Shown: piece by piece, positions 11,335 to 22,646 of the stretch | Layout of the letters: every line of letters begins with the position of its first letter | How positions within the stretch are numbered: position 1 is the stretch's first letter | Origin: Piliocolobus tephrosceles | Taxonomy: Eukaryota; Chordata; Mammalia; Primates; Cercopithecidae | Direction of reading: 5' to 3' | DNA length: 64,000 nt | Assembly: GCF_002776525.5 (NCBI RefSeq) | Contig: NC_045438.1 | Location: 151,287,777 to 151,351,776, forward strand | Made by a program: the position numbers and the translations under genes | Notes under the pieces: model-generated | Told to the model about the DNA's origin: nothing | Database searches by the model: none | The model's input: the letters and a program-made list of their open reading frames with translations, nothing else

Positions 11335-11654
11335 GGCTGGGTGTGGTGGCTCACGTCTGTAATCCCAGCATTGTGGGAGGCTGAGGTGGGTGGATCACCT
11401 GAGGTCAGAAGTTCGAGAACAGCCTGGCCAGCATGGTGAACCCCTGCTGCCCCCCATCTCTACTAAATATACAAAAAATTAGCTGGGTGTGGTGGCACAC
11501 ACCTGTAGTCCCAGCTACTCGGGAGGCTGACGCAGGAGAATTGCTCAAACCCGGCAGGCGGAGGTTGCAATGAGCCAAGATCACACCATTGCACTCCAGC
11601 CTGGGTGACAGAGTAAGACTCCATTTCAAAGAAAAACAAAACAAAACAAAACAA
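11335..11654 (+). mobile_element. AluS
   Basis: A complete dimeric Alu (GGCTGGGTGTGGTGGCTC) with a CCCCTGCTGCCCCCC insertion near 11440 and an (AAAAC)n tail that runs directly into another Alu right arm. Confidence 0.92.
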
Positions 11655-11808
11655 ATTAGGCATGGTGGTGTGCATCTGTAGCCCCAGCTACTCAGGAGGC
11701 TGAGGTGGTAGAATTGCTTGAGTTCGGGAATGTGAGGCTGAAGTGAGCTATGATTGTGCCACTGCACTCCAGCCTGGGTGACAGAGTGAGACCCTGTCTA
11801 AAAAAATT
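11655..11808 (+). mobile_element. Alu right arm only
   Basis: Starts TTAGGCATGGTGGTGTGCAT and continues to GAGACCCTGTCTAAAAAAA: an isolated right arm fused to the tail of the preceding AluS, giving an apparent trimeric Alu. Confidence 0.85.
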
Positions 11809-11814
11809 AATAAA

Positions 11815-12613
11815 AACTTATTTTTCCTACTCTCATACACTACTCAACACTTCTGACATCAAATATGTGTGTGGGTTTTCCCTACACATCAAGAAATTCT
11901 CTAGCAAATACCATTTGGGTGTGTAATAATCTAATTCATTCGGACCCTAGCTACCTGGAGATAACATCAGCTCCGGTAGGTTAAAGGCTCAGTTCCAGAG
12001 GACTGTCCCCACTTCAGATGCCAATCAGAAGCCCCATGTTATGTATGACCTGTACTCCTGATTGACAAGCTGTAAATCAGGGTTCCTATGACCTCCTCCT
12101 CAGGTTCGATTAGAACTCAGGGAAACACTTAACTTATGTTTACTCATTTATTATAAAAAATACAAATGAACAACCAGATGGAAAAGATGCATCATGTAAG
12201 GTATGGGAGAAGAGACATGGAGCTTCCATGCCCTTCTTTGGGCACCACACTACAGGAACCTCAACATGTTCAGCTCTCTGGAAGCTTCTGTGAACGCTGC
12301 CCATTTTGGTTTGTATGGAGGCTTCATTACATAGGCATGATTGATGAAATCCTTGGCCACTGATGATTAACAGAACTTTGATCCCCTTCCTCCTCTCCAG
12401 AGGTTGGGGGTGAGATGGGGCTGAAAGTCCCAACCTTCTAATCCTGCCTTAGTCTTTCTGGTGACCAACCTCATTCTAGAGCCAGCCAATCACCTCATTA
12501 GCATACAAAAGACACTCTTACTATTTGGGAGATTCCAAGAGTTTTAGGAGCTGTGTGCCAAGAACTAGAGGCAGAGACCAAATATACATTCCTTATAATA
12601 TCATAGTGTTGTT
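11815..12613 (-). mobile_element. MER21-like ERVL LTR
   Basis: Antisense LTR. Recognisable blocks on the plus strand are TACTCTCATACACTACTCAA, GATAACATCAGCTCC, GGAAAAGATGCATCATGTAA, GGCTTCATTACATAGGCATG, TTTTAGGAGCTGTGTGCCA and AGACCAAATATACATTCC. They are collinear in reverse with the plus-strand copy at 57960-58885. The family name is from memory of the MER21 consensus. Confidence 0.7.
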
Positions 12614-12693
12614 CTTTTAAGTTCTTGGTGACACCCTCAGGACCCTTGGGTCTAACCTCGGACATCTCTCCTTTTTGATAGAAAATGGCCCTT

Positions 12694-12992
12694 GGCTGGG
12701 CGCAGTGGCTCACGCCTGTAATCCCAGCACTTTGGGAGACCAAGGCGGGTGGATCATGATATCAGAAGATAGTGACCATCCTGGCTAACACGGTGAAACC
12801 CCGTCTCTACTAAAAATACAAAGAATTAGCCAGGTGTGGTGGCGGGCGCCTGTAGTCCCAGCTACTCTCCAGGCTGAGGCAGGAGAATGGCGTGAACCCA
12901 GGAGGCGGAGCTTGCAGTGAGCCGAGATGGCGCCACTGCTCTCCAGCCTGGGCGACAGAGCGAGACTCCGTCTCAAAAAAAAAAAAAAAAAA
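12694..12992 (+). mobile_element. AluY with non-consensus block
   Basis: A full-length young AluY (AGGAGAATGGCGTGAACCC, GAGACTCCGTCTC). It shares GATCATGATATCAGAAGATA (12752-12771) with the AluY at 5325. AGAAAATGGCC before and AGAAAATGGCT after look like a target duplication. Confidence 0.93.
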
Positions 12993-13688
12993 GAAAAAGG
13001 AAAAGAAAATGGCTCATGTTTGCAGCTGTGTGATATTCTCAGCCTTTTTCTGCCTGTAGATGATTGGGGGCTCAGAAACAGCCTTTCTTTTGAGCTATTC
13101 TTTATTGCTTTGAGTCCAAGCAAGCACAATTTCCTTAAAAATATGTTTGGTTTCTTATGACTCTAGATGGAATTTATCCCATGTTCCAAAAGCCATGAGG
13201 CCCCAAGAGGCCAAGACAGACCTCTGTCTACACTGGGCACATCAAGCTATTGTGGGTCACTACCCTTATGATTCATAGAAGTCCATTTGTCTTGCTAATG
13301 GCATCTACTAAGTACTGCCTTAACTCTTTGTGGGGTCTTAATAAAGGAATTTACTGCCACACATGAATTTCCTCTTTATCTTAAGCATGTTTTACTTTGA
13401 GAATTTTTACTGGCTGAAGAAACTGAGGATGAGAACAATTTTATTTCACAATTCAGTAAGTCCTGGGCACTCGGGATTTCCTCTGATTTCTACTTGCAAA
13501 CTGAAAAGTTCTTTCTAGTTCCTCCCTCTTATCATGTATACCATGTGTCTTATCATATGCAGCTAAAGGAGGCCGAATAATACTTTCAGCATTCTGCTGG
13601 ACGTTTTAGCTACAACTACAACTATAACTAAATGAGGTCCATTTTCCCCTCTTCCAAGTTACTGCAGGCAAGAGCGTTGCCAATTTGC
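12993..13688. other. no recognised feature
   Basis: Apparently unique sequence. No supported coding frame or repeat. Confidence 0.5.
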
Positions 13689-14049
13689 TATCATATGAAT
13701 GTTTGTGTTCCCCTCAAATTTATATGTTGAAATCCCAGTTCCCCAAAATGATGGTATTAGGAGGTAGGGCTTTTGGAGGTGATTAGGTCAAGAGGGTTCT
13801 TCCTTCAGGAAAGGGATTAGTGCCCTTAAAAAGAGACTACAGACCCTCTTACCCCTTCACCATGTGAAGGACTGAGTGAGAAGATAGCTGTGTATGAACT
13901 ACGAAGTGGGCTCTCACTAGACACTGAATCTGTCAGCTTTTATCCTGGACTTCCCAGCCTCCAGAACTGTGGGAAATAAATTTCTGTTGTTGATAAGCCA
14001 CCTAGTTTACTATATTTTTGTTATAGCAGCCTGAATGGGATAAGACACA
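13689..14049 (+). mobile_element. MaLR LTR (MLT1/MST-like)
   Basis: Block order TGAATGTTTGTGTTCCCC, GATGGTATTAGGAGGTAGGG, CACCATGTGAAGGACTGAG, CTTCCCAGCCTCCAGAACTG, AAATAAATTTCTGTTGTTG, GTTATAGCAGCCTGAATGGG and the end TAAGACACA. Close in type to the copy at 24901. Confidence 0.87.
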
Positions 14050-14309
14050 ATTGTTTCACTGTACAAAACAATGACTACCCACTTAACAGCTTCCAATAAG
14101 AACTTCCTCCCTGTTTTTCCAGCCTCCACTCATAGTTCGTTTGCAGCACCTCCAGGCTTCATCAACAATTTTCCAGCCAGGTTTTCAGCCTTCGCCCACT
14201 GCCCAGTTCTAAAGCCAATATCATACATTTAAGATTTTTGTTGTTTGTTTGCCTACCTTTAGGATTTTGTTACTGCAACACTGGAGTTCTAGGTGGCAAT
14301 TTCCGTTAA

Positions 14310-14585
14310 GGTTATAGGTTGCCATATAACTAGTCACCTCAAACCTTACTGACTTAAAACAGCAATGATTTATTATTTTTTAAAATGATTCTGTAGGTTG
14401 ACTAGAAGATTCTTCTGCTAGTTTCACCTGAGCTCACTTGTTTGGTTATTCAAGGGAGGTGGCTAAAAGGTAGGCTCAACTCTGATCCCTGGGACAGAGG
14501 CGGGGCCGTCTTTCCATTTGGGAGGAATACCAGGAGCTATGATTCACTGGGAGCCACTAAGGTTACCATCTACCCTCACCTTTAA
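14310..14585. mobile_element. old medium-reiteration element (unnamed)
   Basis: TTGCCATATAACTAGTCACC, GACTTAAAACAGCAATGATT and GATTCACTGGGAGCCACTAA parallel the copies at 3550 and 10130. Confidence 0.45.
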
Positions 14586-14629
14586 AGGACCAGCATTACT
14601 GATAGCAGCCTTTTCAGTAGTAACAGGAG

Positions 14630-15990
14630 AAGCCAGAGGGCAGTAAAATGATATTGTCAGTGCATTAAAACAAAAACAAAAACAGCCAACCTAGGATTGT
14701 AGACCGGATGAAAATATCTATCAAGAATGAGGACAACATAAATGCATTTTTAGACAAGTAAAGCTGAGAAAGTTTGCCACAAGCAGATGCTCACTAAAGG
14801 AAATTGTAAAGAATAAGCTTCAGGCAGATGGAAAGTAATTCCAGATGGAAAATCTGAGATGCAAGATGGAACAAAAAACATGTGAAACAATAAAGAAATA
14901 TATTAAGGGATTCACAATATGATACAGTTAATATATATTCACCAATATATGCAAGCTGGAAACAGAGTTAATAGAGTCAATGGTGTTCTAAGTTTCTTGG
15001 TGTTTGTTACTGTCCAGAGGAGGATGCCTATTTATTAAATTCAGGCTTTGTTAAGTAGGTATGACAGGATTTTTAAAAAATGTAGAATAGGTTGAAAAAA
15101 TATAAAGCAAAAAGTAATATGGTTGATATAAGTCAAAATATATTACCAATTACATTAAATATAAATGAACTAAATGTTCAAATTAAAAGATAATACATTT
15201 AAGCAGTATAAATTATCTAATCGAAACATTCAGTAAACATATATTAACTGAAATATAAGGGAAAAAAAGAGAGAAATCCACAGACACAGTAGAAGGTTGT
15301 AGCGAACAACCCCTGAGTGATAAATTTAGCATACAAGAATTAGATAAGCTATAGAATCTTTTAATAACATGAGTAATAAACTTGACCTAATAAACATAGC
15401 TAGAAAACTGCACCCTCTGACACATTTTTCTCTAGCATACACAGAACATTTATAGCAAAAGAAAAAATACAAGGTCATACAGTGAGTCCTAATAAATTGT
15501 GAAGAGCTGAAATGTTACAAAGCTTGGCTCAATTGCAATGCAAGTAAGCTAAAAATAAATAATAAAAATAAGTAGAAAAGCTTATATTTTTAGAAATTAA
15601 AAAATATACTTCAACATAAAACACAGGTCAAAGAAGGAACTGTATTAGAAATTAGATAATATTTTGAACTGAAAACTAGTACATATTTAATTGCTTGTAG
15701 AAGGCAGCTAACATATTTCATAATAAAAAATTTTAAATCCTAAAAATATATTGGGCAAGAAGAATGGCTGAAAATGAATGAGCTAGGCGTCTGCCACAAA
15801 TCAGAATACAACCAGCAAAATATCCCTGCTCCCAGAAGTTAGAGACAGGAAATAAAGTAAAGAAATAAATAAAATAGACAACAAATGAAGACATAAGAAC
15901 AGAAAAATAAGGTATAAATAACCAATAACAGGGATGAAAATGAGTTTCCACTTCTGATGCTGTAGTTATTTTACAAGTAAAAAGATGATA
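14630..15990 (+). mobile_element. L1M: ORF1 end to ORF2 endonuclease region
   Basis: AAACAAAAACAGCCAACC and GGAAATTGTAAAGAATAAGC suggest the ORF1 end. TACATTAAATATAAATGAAC, AAATGTTCAAATTAAAAG then mark the ORF2 endonuclease start. GAAATTAGATAATATTTTGA, GAATGGCTGAAAATGAATGA and GGAAATAAAGTAAAGAAATA follow ORF2 to roughly its first third. All frames are broken. The element appears to resume at 18105. Confidence 0.75.
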
Positions 15991-16202
15991 ATATGAGCAA
16001 CTTTGTCAAAAATATCTAAAACTCTAGACCTTAAGCTAATGCCCTCATTTCTTACTTTGCTGAGAAACTTGAAATAATCAGAACTTCCACAGTCCTCTAC
16101 CACAGAACCCACTCCCATGCAAGTATTCTCATCTACACCCATGTATTTCCTGCCTGTTAAATATAATAGATTTTTCCATGCTCCCATCTAAACACAATCC
16201 CA

Positions 16203-16520
16203 GCCAGGGACAGTGGCTCATGCTTGTAATCCCAACATTTTGGGAGGATGAGGCAGGAGGATCACTTGAGCCCAGGAGTTCAAAAACAGCCTGGGCAATA
16301 TAGTGAGACCCCATCTCCCCGAAAATTTAAAAATTAGCTAGATGTAGTGGCGTGCAACTGTAGTCCCAGCTACTTGGGAGACTGAGGTAGGAGGATCACT
16401 TGAGCCTGGAAGGTCCAGCCTGCAGTGAGCCATGTTTGTGCCACTGCATTCCAGTCTGGGTGACATAGCGAGACCCTGTCTCAAAAACAAAAAAATAAAC
16501 AAACAACCCCCCCAAAAAAG
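16203..16520 (+). mobile_element. AluJ
   Basis: A complete old Alu (GCCAGGGACAGTGGCTCATG; GATCACTTGAGCCCAGGAG in the left arm) with an A-rich tail that has mutated into AACAACCCCCCC. Confidence 0.9.
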
Positions 16521-16529
16521 ATAATCCTT

Positions 16530-18100
16530 CTATTTTTGCACTGCATCCTATCCTTCTCTTCTGCTTAGGGACATTTGTTTACCAATTCTCTCCTCTTTGT
16601 TACATATTCAATACTTTATCTTTTGCCAAATTATTCCCATCAACATTCAGACTTCTTCCTCCAGTTACCCATATCCATATTTCTTCAAATGTTTGTCTAT
16701 TTTCTCTCACTACGTCCTCTCCTTCCATTCCGTCTTCATGCACTCATGCTTTTCTCCTACTACTCTACCAAAATAGTTCTTTCTATGGGCACGAATAACC
16801 TTGCTAAATCTAAGGTCAACCTCTATCACCATCTTACTTAACCTATCAACAGCATTTGACAGAATAAAAGTAAGTTTTTTCTGTTTTCTAGAAATACACT
16901 TTTCTTTGGCTTCCAAGATAGCACAGTTGCCATATTCTCCACCCATCTCACTGTCTCTTATTCTTCGTCTCTTTTGTTGATTTTTCCATTTCTCCCCAAA
17001 GTCTTAATGTTGGAGTTCAACAAGGTAAACCCACTTCTCTTTTTATTTCTATCTACGCATATTTCCTTGGCAATATCATCATTACCATTAATTTAAAAAT
17101 GCCATCTATATGCCAAGAACTCCCAAATTTTTACCTCTAGTCTGGACTTTTCTCCCAATTTCCAGATTCAACTGCCTAGTTGACAGCTCTACCTGGCTTC
17201 ATGACAGAAACCTCAAACTCAACACATACCAAAAGGAACTTTGGATTTCATCTGCCAAACCATTCTTCTAGCCACACATGTGAAAAAAAATTATAATTGG
17301 TTTTAATTTCTCTTTTATTTCCCCCTCACACCACGCATCCAATTCATCAGGAAATTTTGTTGTCTTAGTCTTCAAATATATCCAGACTCTAACCAGTATT
17401 CACTACTTACACTGTTTACCTTACCTGAACCACTATTATCTTGCACCTGGATTATTGTAATAGCTTCCTAACTGGTCCTGCTCTTTTCATGTCTGCCTTC
17501 CTGCAGTCTATTCTCAACAAGGCTTTGAGAGTGGTCCCTTTAAGGTGAAAATCATATCATACAATGCTTCTGCTCAAAACCCTACAGTACCCCATTTCAC
17601 AAATCCTTCAGTGGTCTACAAGGCTCCATATGATCTAGCCCTTTAGCTCCTCTGACCACCTCACCTATTGGTCCTCTCATTGCTCACTCCAGACTAGCTA
17701 CACTGGCTCTTTGCACATATTCTTGTTCTTCCCTATTCCTAGAATACTGTTTACCAGGTATCCACATGGCTAATGCCCTTATCTCTTTAAAATATTTTCT
17801 TAGCTGTTACTTTTCAACAAGACCTTCTCTTTCCACATTATTCCACTGTACCCTCCCAAATTATCCCTGGATCTCCCTATCCCCCTTTCTGCTCCATTTA
17901 AAAAATTCTGTAGTACTTTTCACTTTCTAATACCTGGAATAAGACTTGTGAATTGTATTTAATTATACCTTCTGTCTCTTTTTGATAGAATTTTATCTCC
18001 ACAAAAGCAAAGACTCTGGTTTGTTTTGTTGATGTGGAAATGTGCCTAGCACACTGTATGTGATCAATAAACATTTGTTAAGAGGATGAATTAATGAAAT
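16530..18100 (+). mobile_element. L2 LINE, reverse transcriptase to 3' end
   Basis: A degenerate L2 in sense. ATCTTACTTAACCTATCAAC at 16831 encodes a relic of the LLDLSAAFD motif. ATGCCATCTATATGCCAAGA near 17100 is the catalytic YADD box decayed to YAKN. Downstream are TCACCTATTGGTCC-type blocks and the L2 3' tail (CCTAGCACACTGTATGTGAT, CAATAAACATTTGTTAAG). It lies between two collinear L1M segments. Confidence 0.85.
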
Positions 18101-18104
18101 ATAC

Positions 18105-20010
18105 AAATCCCTACAAAAATCAAGTCCATATATATTTTATAAAGGGCAATACATCATGACCAAGTTAGGCTTGTTCTAGAAATGCAAGACGGTTTAACAT
18201 TAGTAAAATCAGTGGTTGTAATCCGCCACATTCAATCTTTTTTTTTTTTTTCTTTCTTTGAGACAGAGTCTGGCTCTGTTGCCCAAGATGGACTGCAGTG
18301 GCACAATCTCTGCTCACTGAAACCTCCACCTCCCGGATTCAAGCAGTTCTCCACCTCAGCCTCCTGAGTAGCTGGGACTACAGATGCGTGCCACCACGCC
18401 TGGCTAATTTTTGTATTTTTAGTAGAGACAGGGTTTCACCATATTGGCCAGGCTGGTCTTGAACTCCTGACCTCGTGATTCACCAGCCTCGGCCTCCCAA
18501 AGTGACATTCAATCTTTACAGAAGGTATACCACATTATATTTTGATAGACTAAAACAAACTACATGTTTGATAAAATTGGACATCCATTTATAAGAATTT
18601 AGAAAATACTTTCAGCAAGCTAATAATAAATTGAACTTTCTTATGTTCATCAGGGCATCTAACAAATCTATAGCAAATGTTAAACTTAGCAATGCAAAAT
18701 AAAAACTTTCCCTTTGATCAGAATGAGACAAGGACATCTACTATCACCACTTCTGTTGTACCAGAGATTCAGGAACATTAAGACAGGAAAAATAAATAAA
18801 AAGCATTAAGATTGGTAAGGAAGAAACAAAACTGTAGTTCTTTGTAAATGATATAATAATTTACATAGAAAATGCAAATGACTTATAGAGAAGTTATTAG
18901 AATGAATTAAAGAGTTTAGCAATTTTGCTGAATGCAAATTTAATAAGCACTATTTACTTACATTTTGTGTGGTAGCTACAAACAATGAGAAAATGAAAAA
19001 GAAAGGATTTTTAACCTGAACATTTAAGCATATCTAGAAATAAATGGTTTTAAAAATGTGCAGGAGACCTCATAGAGAAAATAATAAAACTGTATTGAGC
19101 ATCTAAGAAAACAAATAAATGAAGAGATATACCATGCTCATGGATTAGAAGATTTAGTATTACTTAAGCATACCAATTCTCTCTAAATTGAACTACACGT
19201 TCCTTTCAATCCTGATATAAGTTACAGCAGATTGTGTATTGAAATTGATTCACTGCTTCTAAAATATATGAAAATACAAATGAAAATGCAAAAAAGAAAC
19301 CCACTAAAATCATTAAGTGTGACATTTGCTGTTATACTTCTGAAGAAAAGTATAAGGGGTGAATTTGTCCTTCTATATGATATAAACTATGGCATTTACA
19401 TAGCGTGGCATTGATACAGGGAGAAATAAACAGGCTGATGGAATAGAGGCTCCAGAAATAAATATGCTTATTTAGAAAATTTTTGTGACGAGGGTCACAT
19501 TGTATATATCAGTGGGGGAAAATGGGCTTTTTGAATGATAGTTCTGGGACTAGTAGATATCCATATGGAAAAAGGTAAAAGTTGAGGCTTACCTCATCTC
19601 ATACATAAAAATCAATTCTAGGAGGCTAAAAGAGCTAAATGTGAAAAGTAAAATTATACATCCCGTAGAAGATAGAAAGACTTCATGACCCAAGAGCGAG
19701 GAAGAATTTCTTAATCATGTAGGAAAAAAGTTGACAAACTTAACATTATAATACAATTAAAAACTTTGTTTATGAAAGATCATCATAAAGAGAGTAAGAA
19801 GGGAAAACAGAGTAGAAAAAAATAGTTGCAACATGTATTAACACAAAAGGCTAGTATCTTCACTATGTTAAAAATTCCTACAAATCAATAAGGCAAGAAC
19901 TGAGAATCCATAGAAAAAAATGAGAAAACCCCTATATAAATGAGGCACTTCACACAAAAGGAAATAAAAATGCCAATAGACACAAGAAAGAGTGCCCAAC
20001 TTAATTGGTG
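18105..20010 (+). mobile_element. L1M ORF2: reverse transcriptase to C-terminal region
   Basis: CATCATGACCAAGTTAGGCT and AGAATGAGACAAGGACATCT (relic of RQGCPLSPLL) precede CTTTGTAAATGATATAATAA, in which the catalytic FADD box has become FVND. It continues through GACCCAAGAGCGAGGAAGAA and CTTCACACAAAAGGAAATAA toward the ORF2 end. Frameshifts and stops are numerous. The truncated Alu at 18241 interrupts it. Confidence 0.85.
18241..18505 (-). mobile_element. Alu, 5'-truncated
   Basis: An antisense Alu ending in CCTCCCAAAGTG, lacking the outermost 5' segment. The target duplication ACATTCAATCTTT is present on both sides (about 18229 and 18506), so the truncation happened at insertion. Confidence 0.92.
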
Positions 20011-20307
20011 GTGATAACCAAAATGAGCAATTGAGGCATAAGTTTCAAATCATCGAGGATTATTGAGCCAGCTTGATGGTGTGCCCAGGAAAAACACAAG
20101 TCATTGAAGTATCTGTGGCTGTTTCTTCCAAAAAGATTCTTAAGAAGTTCCATATTTATTCATTTTCCTTAAAAATGGGGGTGGGGGGGATGGCAGTGAG
20201 ACAACTGATTGCATACTTGTGAAACTTTAATTACTGTCCAGAAAATCTACATTTTACATATCATAAGGTGAACATTTGAAGAAAAAGGGAATAGAAGAAG
20301 CAGATGG

Positions 20308-20381
20308 CTCAGGGAGGGGTGAAAGAATAATTAATCTCATCTATCTCAGGGAGAGGTGAAGGAATGATTAATCTAATCTTG
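20308..20381 (+). repeat. 37-bp tandem duplication
   Basis: CTCAGGGAGGGGTGAAAGAA and CTCAGGGAGAGGTGAAGGAA start two adjacent 37-bp units (20308-20344 and 20345-20381) with a few substitutions. Confidence 0.85.
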
Positions 20382-21260
20382 TCTTTGTTCTTTATCTGGC
20401 AAAATAAGCTAGCAGTCTTGAAAAAGTTGGTTTTTATTTAGATCTTACAGAAGAAAACCCATGACTGTTACCGAGGGAGGGGGTATAATGAAGCATGTTC
20501 GATTTCCCATGCCATCATGGCTGTGAATTTAGCTTCCAAAATTTCTCTGGGGATATCCTTGGCCAAGAGGGGATCTATTCAGTCAGTTGGGGGCCTTAAA
20601 ATTTTATTTTTCTTTCTCAGTGGTCAAGGGAATGTGCTTAAAAGCCGCAAATAGAATCTACATTCTGAGGTTTAAGCTCTGATTTTTTTTTTTTTTTTTT
20701 TTAGTCTTGCCCAAATTCCTATCTAAGGTGTCTGGGAAGTCATGTCCTACAAATCATAAATTCTCATCAGATGGGTTTTATTTAACCCTATATATGGACT
20801 TACTTTCCAATCTGACTCTGGCACACGTTATGAGACAGGAAAAAAATCAAAATATTTTACCCTAAAACATGTTTCTTTGCCATATTTTGAAATGGCCCTG
20901 CGAAGCTGTTCTTTGTGGGGGGAAAAATTGCATCTGTAAAGAATCTTTATTAATATAGCTAGATCTTTTTCTTCTAGACCCTCCCAACCCTAAAGAAATT
21001 AACTAAGATCAGAATAGGCAACATTTGTCATCTATTGTCTGTAAGGGCAGCCATATAAGACTTCAAAAGAACTTTGGTTCTCCACAATCTTTATCTTAAC
21101 CTGAACTTTCCCTTTCTAAGAATCTCAGGTCTTTAGATAAACTCAACCAATTGTCAACCAGAAAAATGTTTAAATTCACCTGTAACCTGGAGGCTCCCCA
21201 CTCCCGCCCTGCCCTCCTTTGAGTTGTCCTGCCTTTCTAGACCAAACCAATGTATTTCTT

Positions 21261-21557
21261 TTCTTTTTTTTTTGAGACGGAGTTTCACTCTTGTCGCCCA
21301 GATTGCAGTGCAGTGGCGAGATCTCGGCTCACTGCAACCTCCACCTCTTGGGTTCAAGCCATTCTTCTGCCTCAGCCTCCCAAGTAGCTGGGATTACAGG
21401 CACCCGTCACTATGCCTGGCTAATTTTTTGTATTTTTAATAGAGACAGGGTTTCATCATGTTGGCCAGGCTGGTCTCAAACTGCTGACCTCAGGTGATCC
21501 ACCCGCCTTGGCCTCCCAAAGTGCTAGGATTACAGGGGTGAGCCACTGCGCCCAGCC
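21261..21557 (-). mobile_element. AluS
   Basis: A full-length antisense Alu. The target duplication is AACCAATGTATTTCTT (21245-21260) versus AACCAAGGTATTTCTT (21558-21573), one mismatch in 16. Confidence 0.94.
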
Positions 21558-21558
21558 A

Positions 21559-21694
21559 ACCAAGGTATTTCTTAAATGTGTTTGATTGATGTCTCATGCC
21601 TCTTTAAAATATATTAAACCAAGCTGACCAAGGTATTTCTTAAATGTATTTGATTGATGTCTTATGCATCTCTAAAATATATTAAACCAAGCTG
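21559..21694 (+). repeat. 68-bp tandem duplication
   Basis: Two adjacent 68-bp units (21559-21626 and 21627-21694) both start ACCAAGGTATTTCTTAAATG and end AAACCAAGCTG, with only a handful of differences. The first unit also holds the downstream target duplication of the AluS. Confidence 0.93.
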
Positions 21695-21828
21695 CACCCG
21701 GACCACCTTGGGCACATGTTCTCAGGACCACCTGAGGGCTGTGTCATGGGCCATGGTCACTCATACTTGGCTCAGAATAAATCTTTTCAAATATTTTACA
21801 GAGTTCAATTCTTTTCATCGACAATTCT

Positions 21829-22147
21829 ATTTTATTTATTTTAATTTTAATTTTATTTTATTTTGAGGCAGAGTCTCACTCTGTCGCCCAGACTGGAGTG
21901 CAGCAGTGCGATCTCAGCTCACTGCAACCATTCCCTCCCAGGCTCAAGCAGTCTTCCTGCTTCAGCCTCCCAAGTAGCTGAGACCACAAGTGTGTGCCAC
22001 CACACCCAGCTAATTTTTTGTATTTTTGGTAGAGATGGAGTTTCACCATGTTCCCCAGGTTGGTCTGGAACTTCTGAGCTCAAGTGATCCACTGGCCTAT
22101 GTTTCCCAAAATGCTAGGATTATAGGCATGAGCCATTGTGTCTGTCC
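21829..22147 (-). mobile_element. AluJ/S
   Basis: An antisense Alu with a (TTTTA)n head, GAGGCAGAGTCTCACTCTG, ending CATTGTGTCTGTCC. Divergence suggests an older copy. Confidence 0.9.
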
Positions 22148-22329
22148 AGAATCTGCATTCTTCATAAGTTCTTTAGGAAATAATTTTTTCATTTTAAAGT
22201 TTAAGAACTATCCTTCAATCCATGGATTATTAAAATCTTTGTGGCATAAGTGTTTTTTCCTTCTTTGCGTAATTTACTTATAAATGGTCAGAAATGAAAT
22301 TGCTGCATCAAAGGTATAGAAACATTCTT

Positions 22330-22485
22330 TTTTTGTCTTTTGAGAAAGAGTCTGGCTGTAGTCCACCGTGGAGTGCAGTGGTGCGATCTCCGCTCACTGC
22401 AAGCTCCGCCTCCTGGGTTCATGCCATTCTTCTGCCCCAGCCCCCCGAGCAGTGGGGCTGGGGGCGCCCGCCCCCCCCCCCGCCC

Positions 22486-22516
<31 letters not shown>

Positions 22517-22646
22517 GGTATTTTTAGTAGAAACGGGGTTTCACCATGTTAGCCAGGATAGTCTCGATTTCCTGACCTCATGATCCGCCCGCCTTGGCCT
22601 CTTCTAAAAGTGCTGGGATTACAGGCATGAGCCACCATGCCCGGCC
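22330..22646 (-). mobile_element. AluY with internal C-run and T-run
   Basis: An antisense young Alu (GTTCATGCCATTCTTCTGCC, CATGTTAGCCAGGATAGTC). The middle linker is replaced by a C-rich run (about 22470-22482) and a long T run (about 22494-22516). The target duplication TAGAAACATTCTT/TAGAAACATTTTT is clear on both sides. Confidence 0.92.

Larger units (their letters stand above)
20011..21830 (+). mobile_element. degenerate ERV1-like sequence/LTR (unnamed)
   Basis: The stretch lacks L1/L2 signatures. It has LTR-like closing features: CTTGGCTCAGAATAAATCTT (polyadenylation-type AATAAA at about 21775) followed by TTTACAGAGTTCAATTC. Direct internal duplications occur at 20308-20381 (37-bp units) and 21559-21694 (68-bp units). 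The AluS at 21261 interrupts it. Assignment to an ERV1 family is inference and no subfamily is claimed. Confidence 0.45.
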
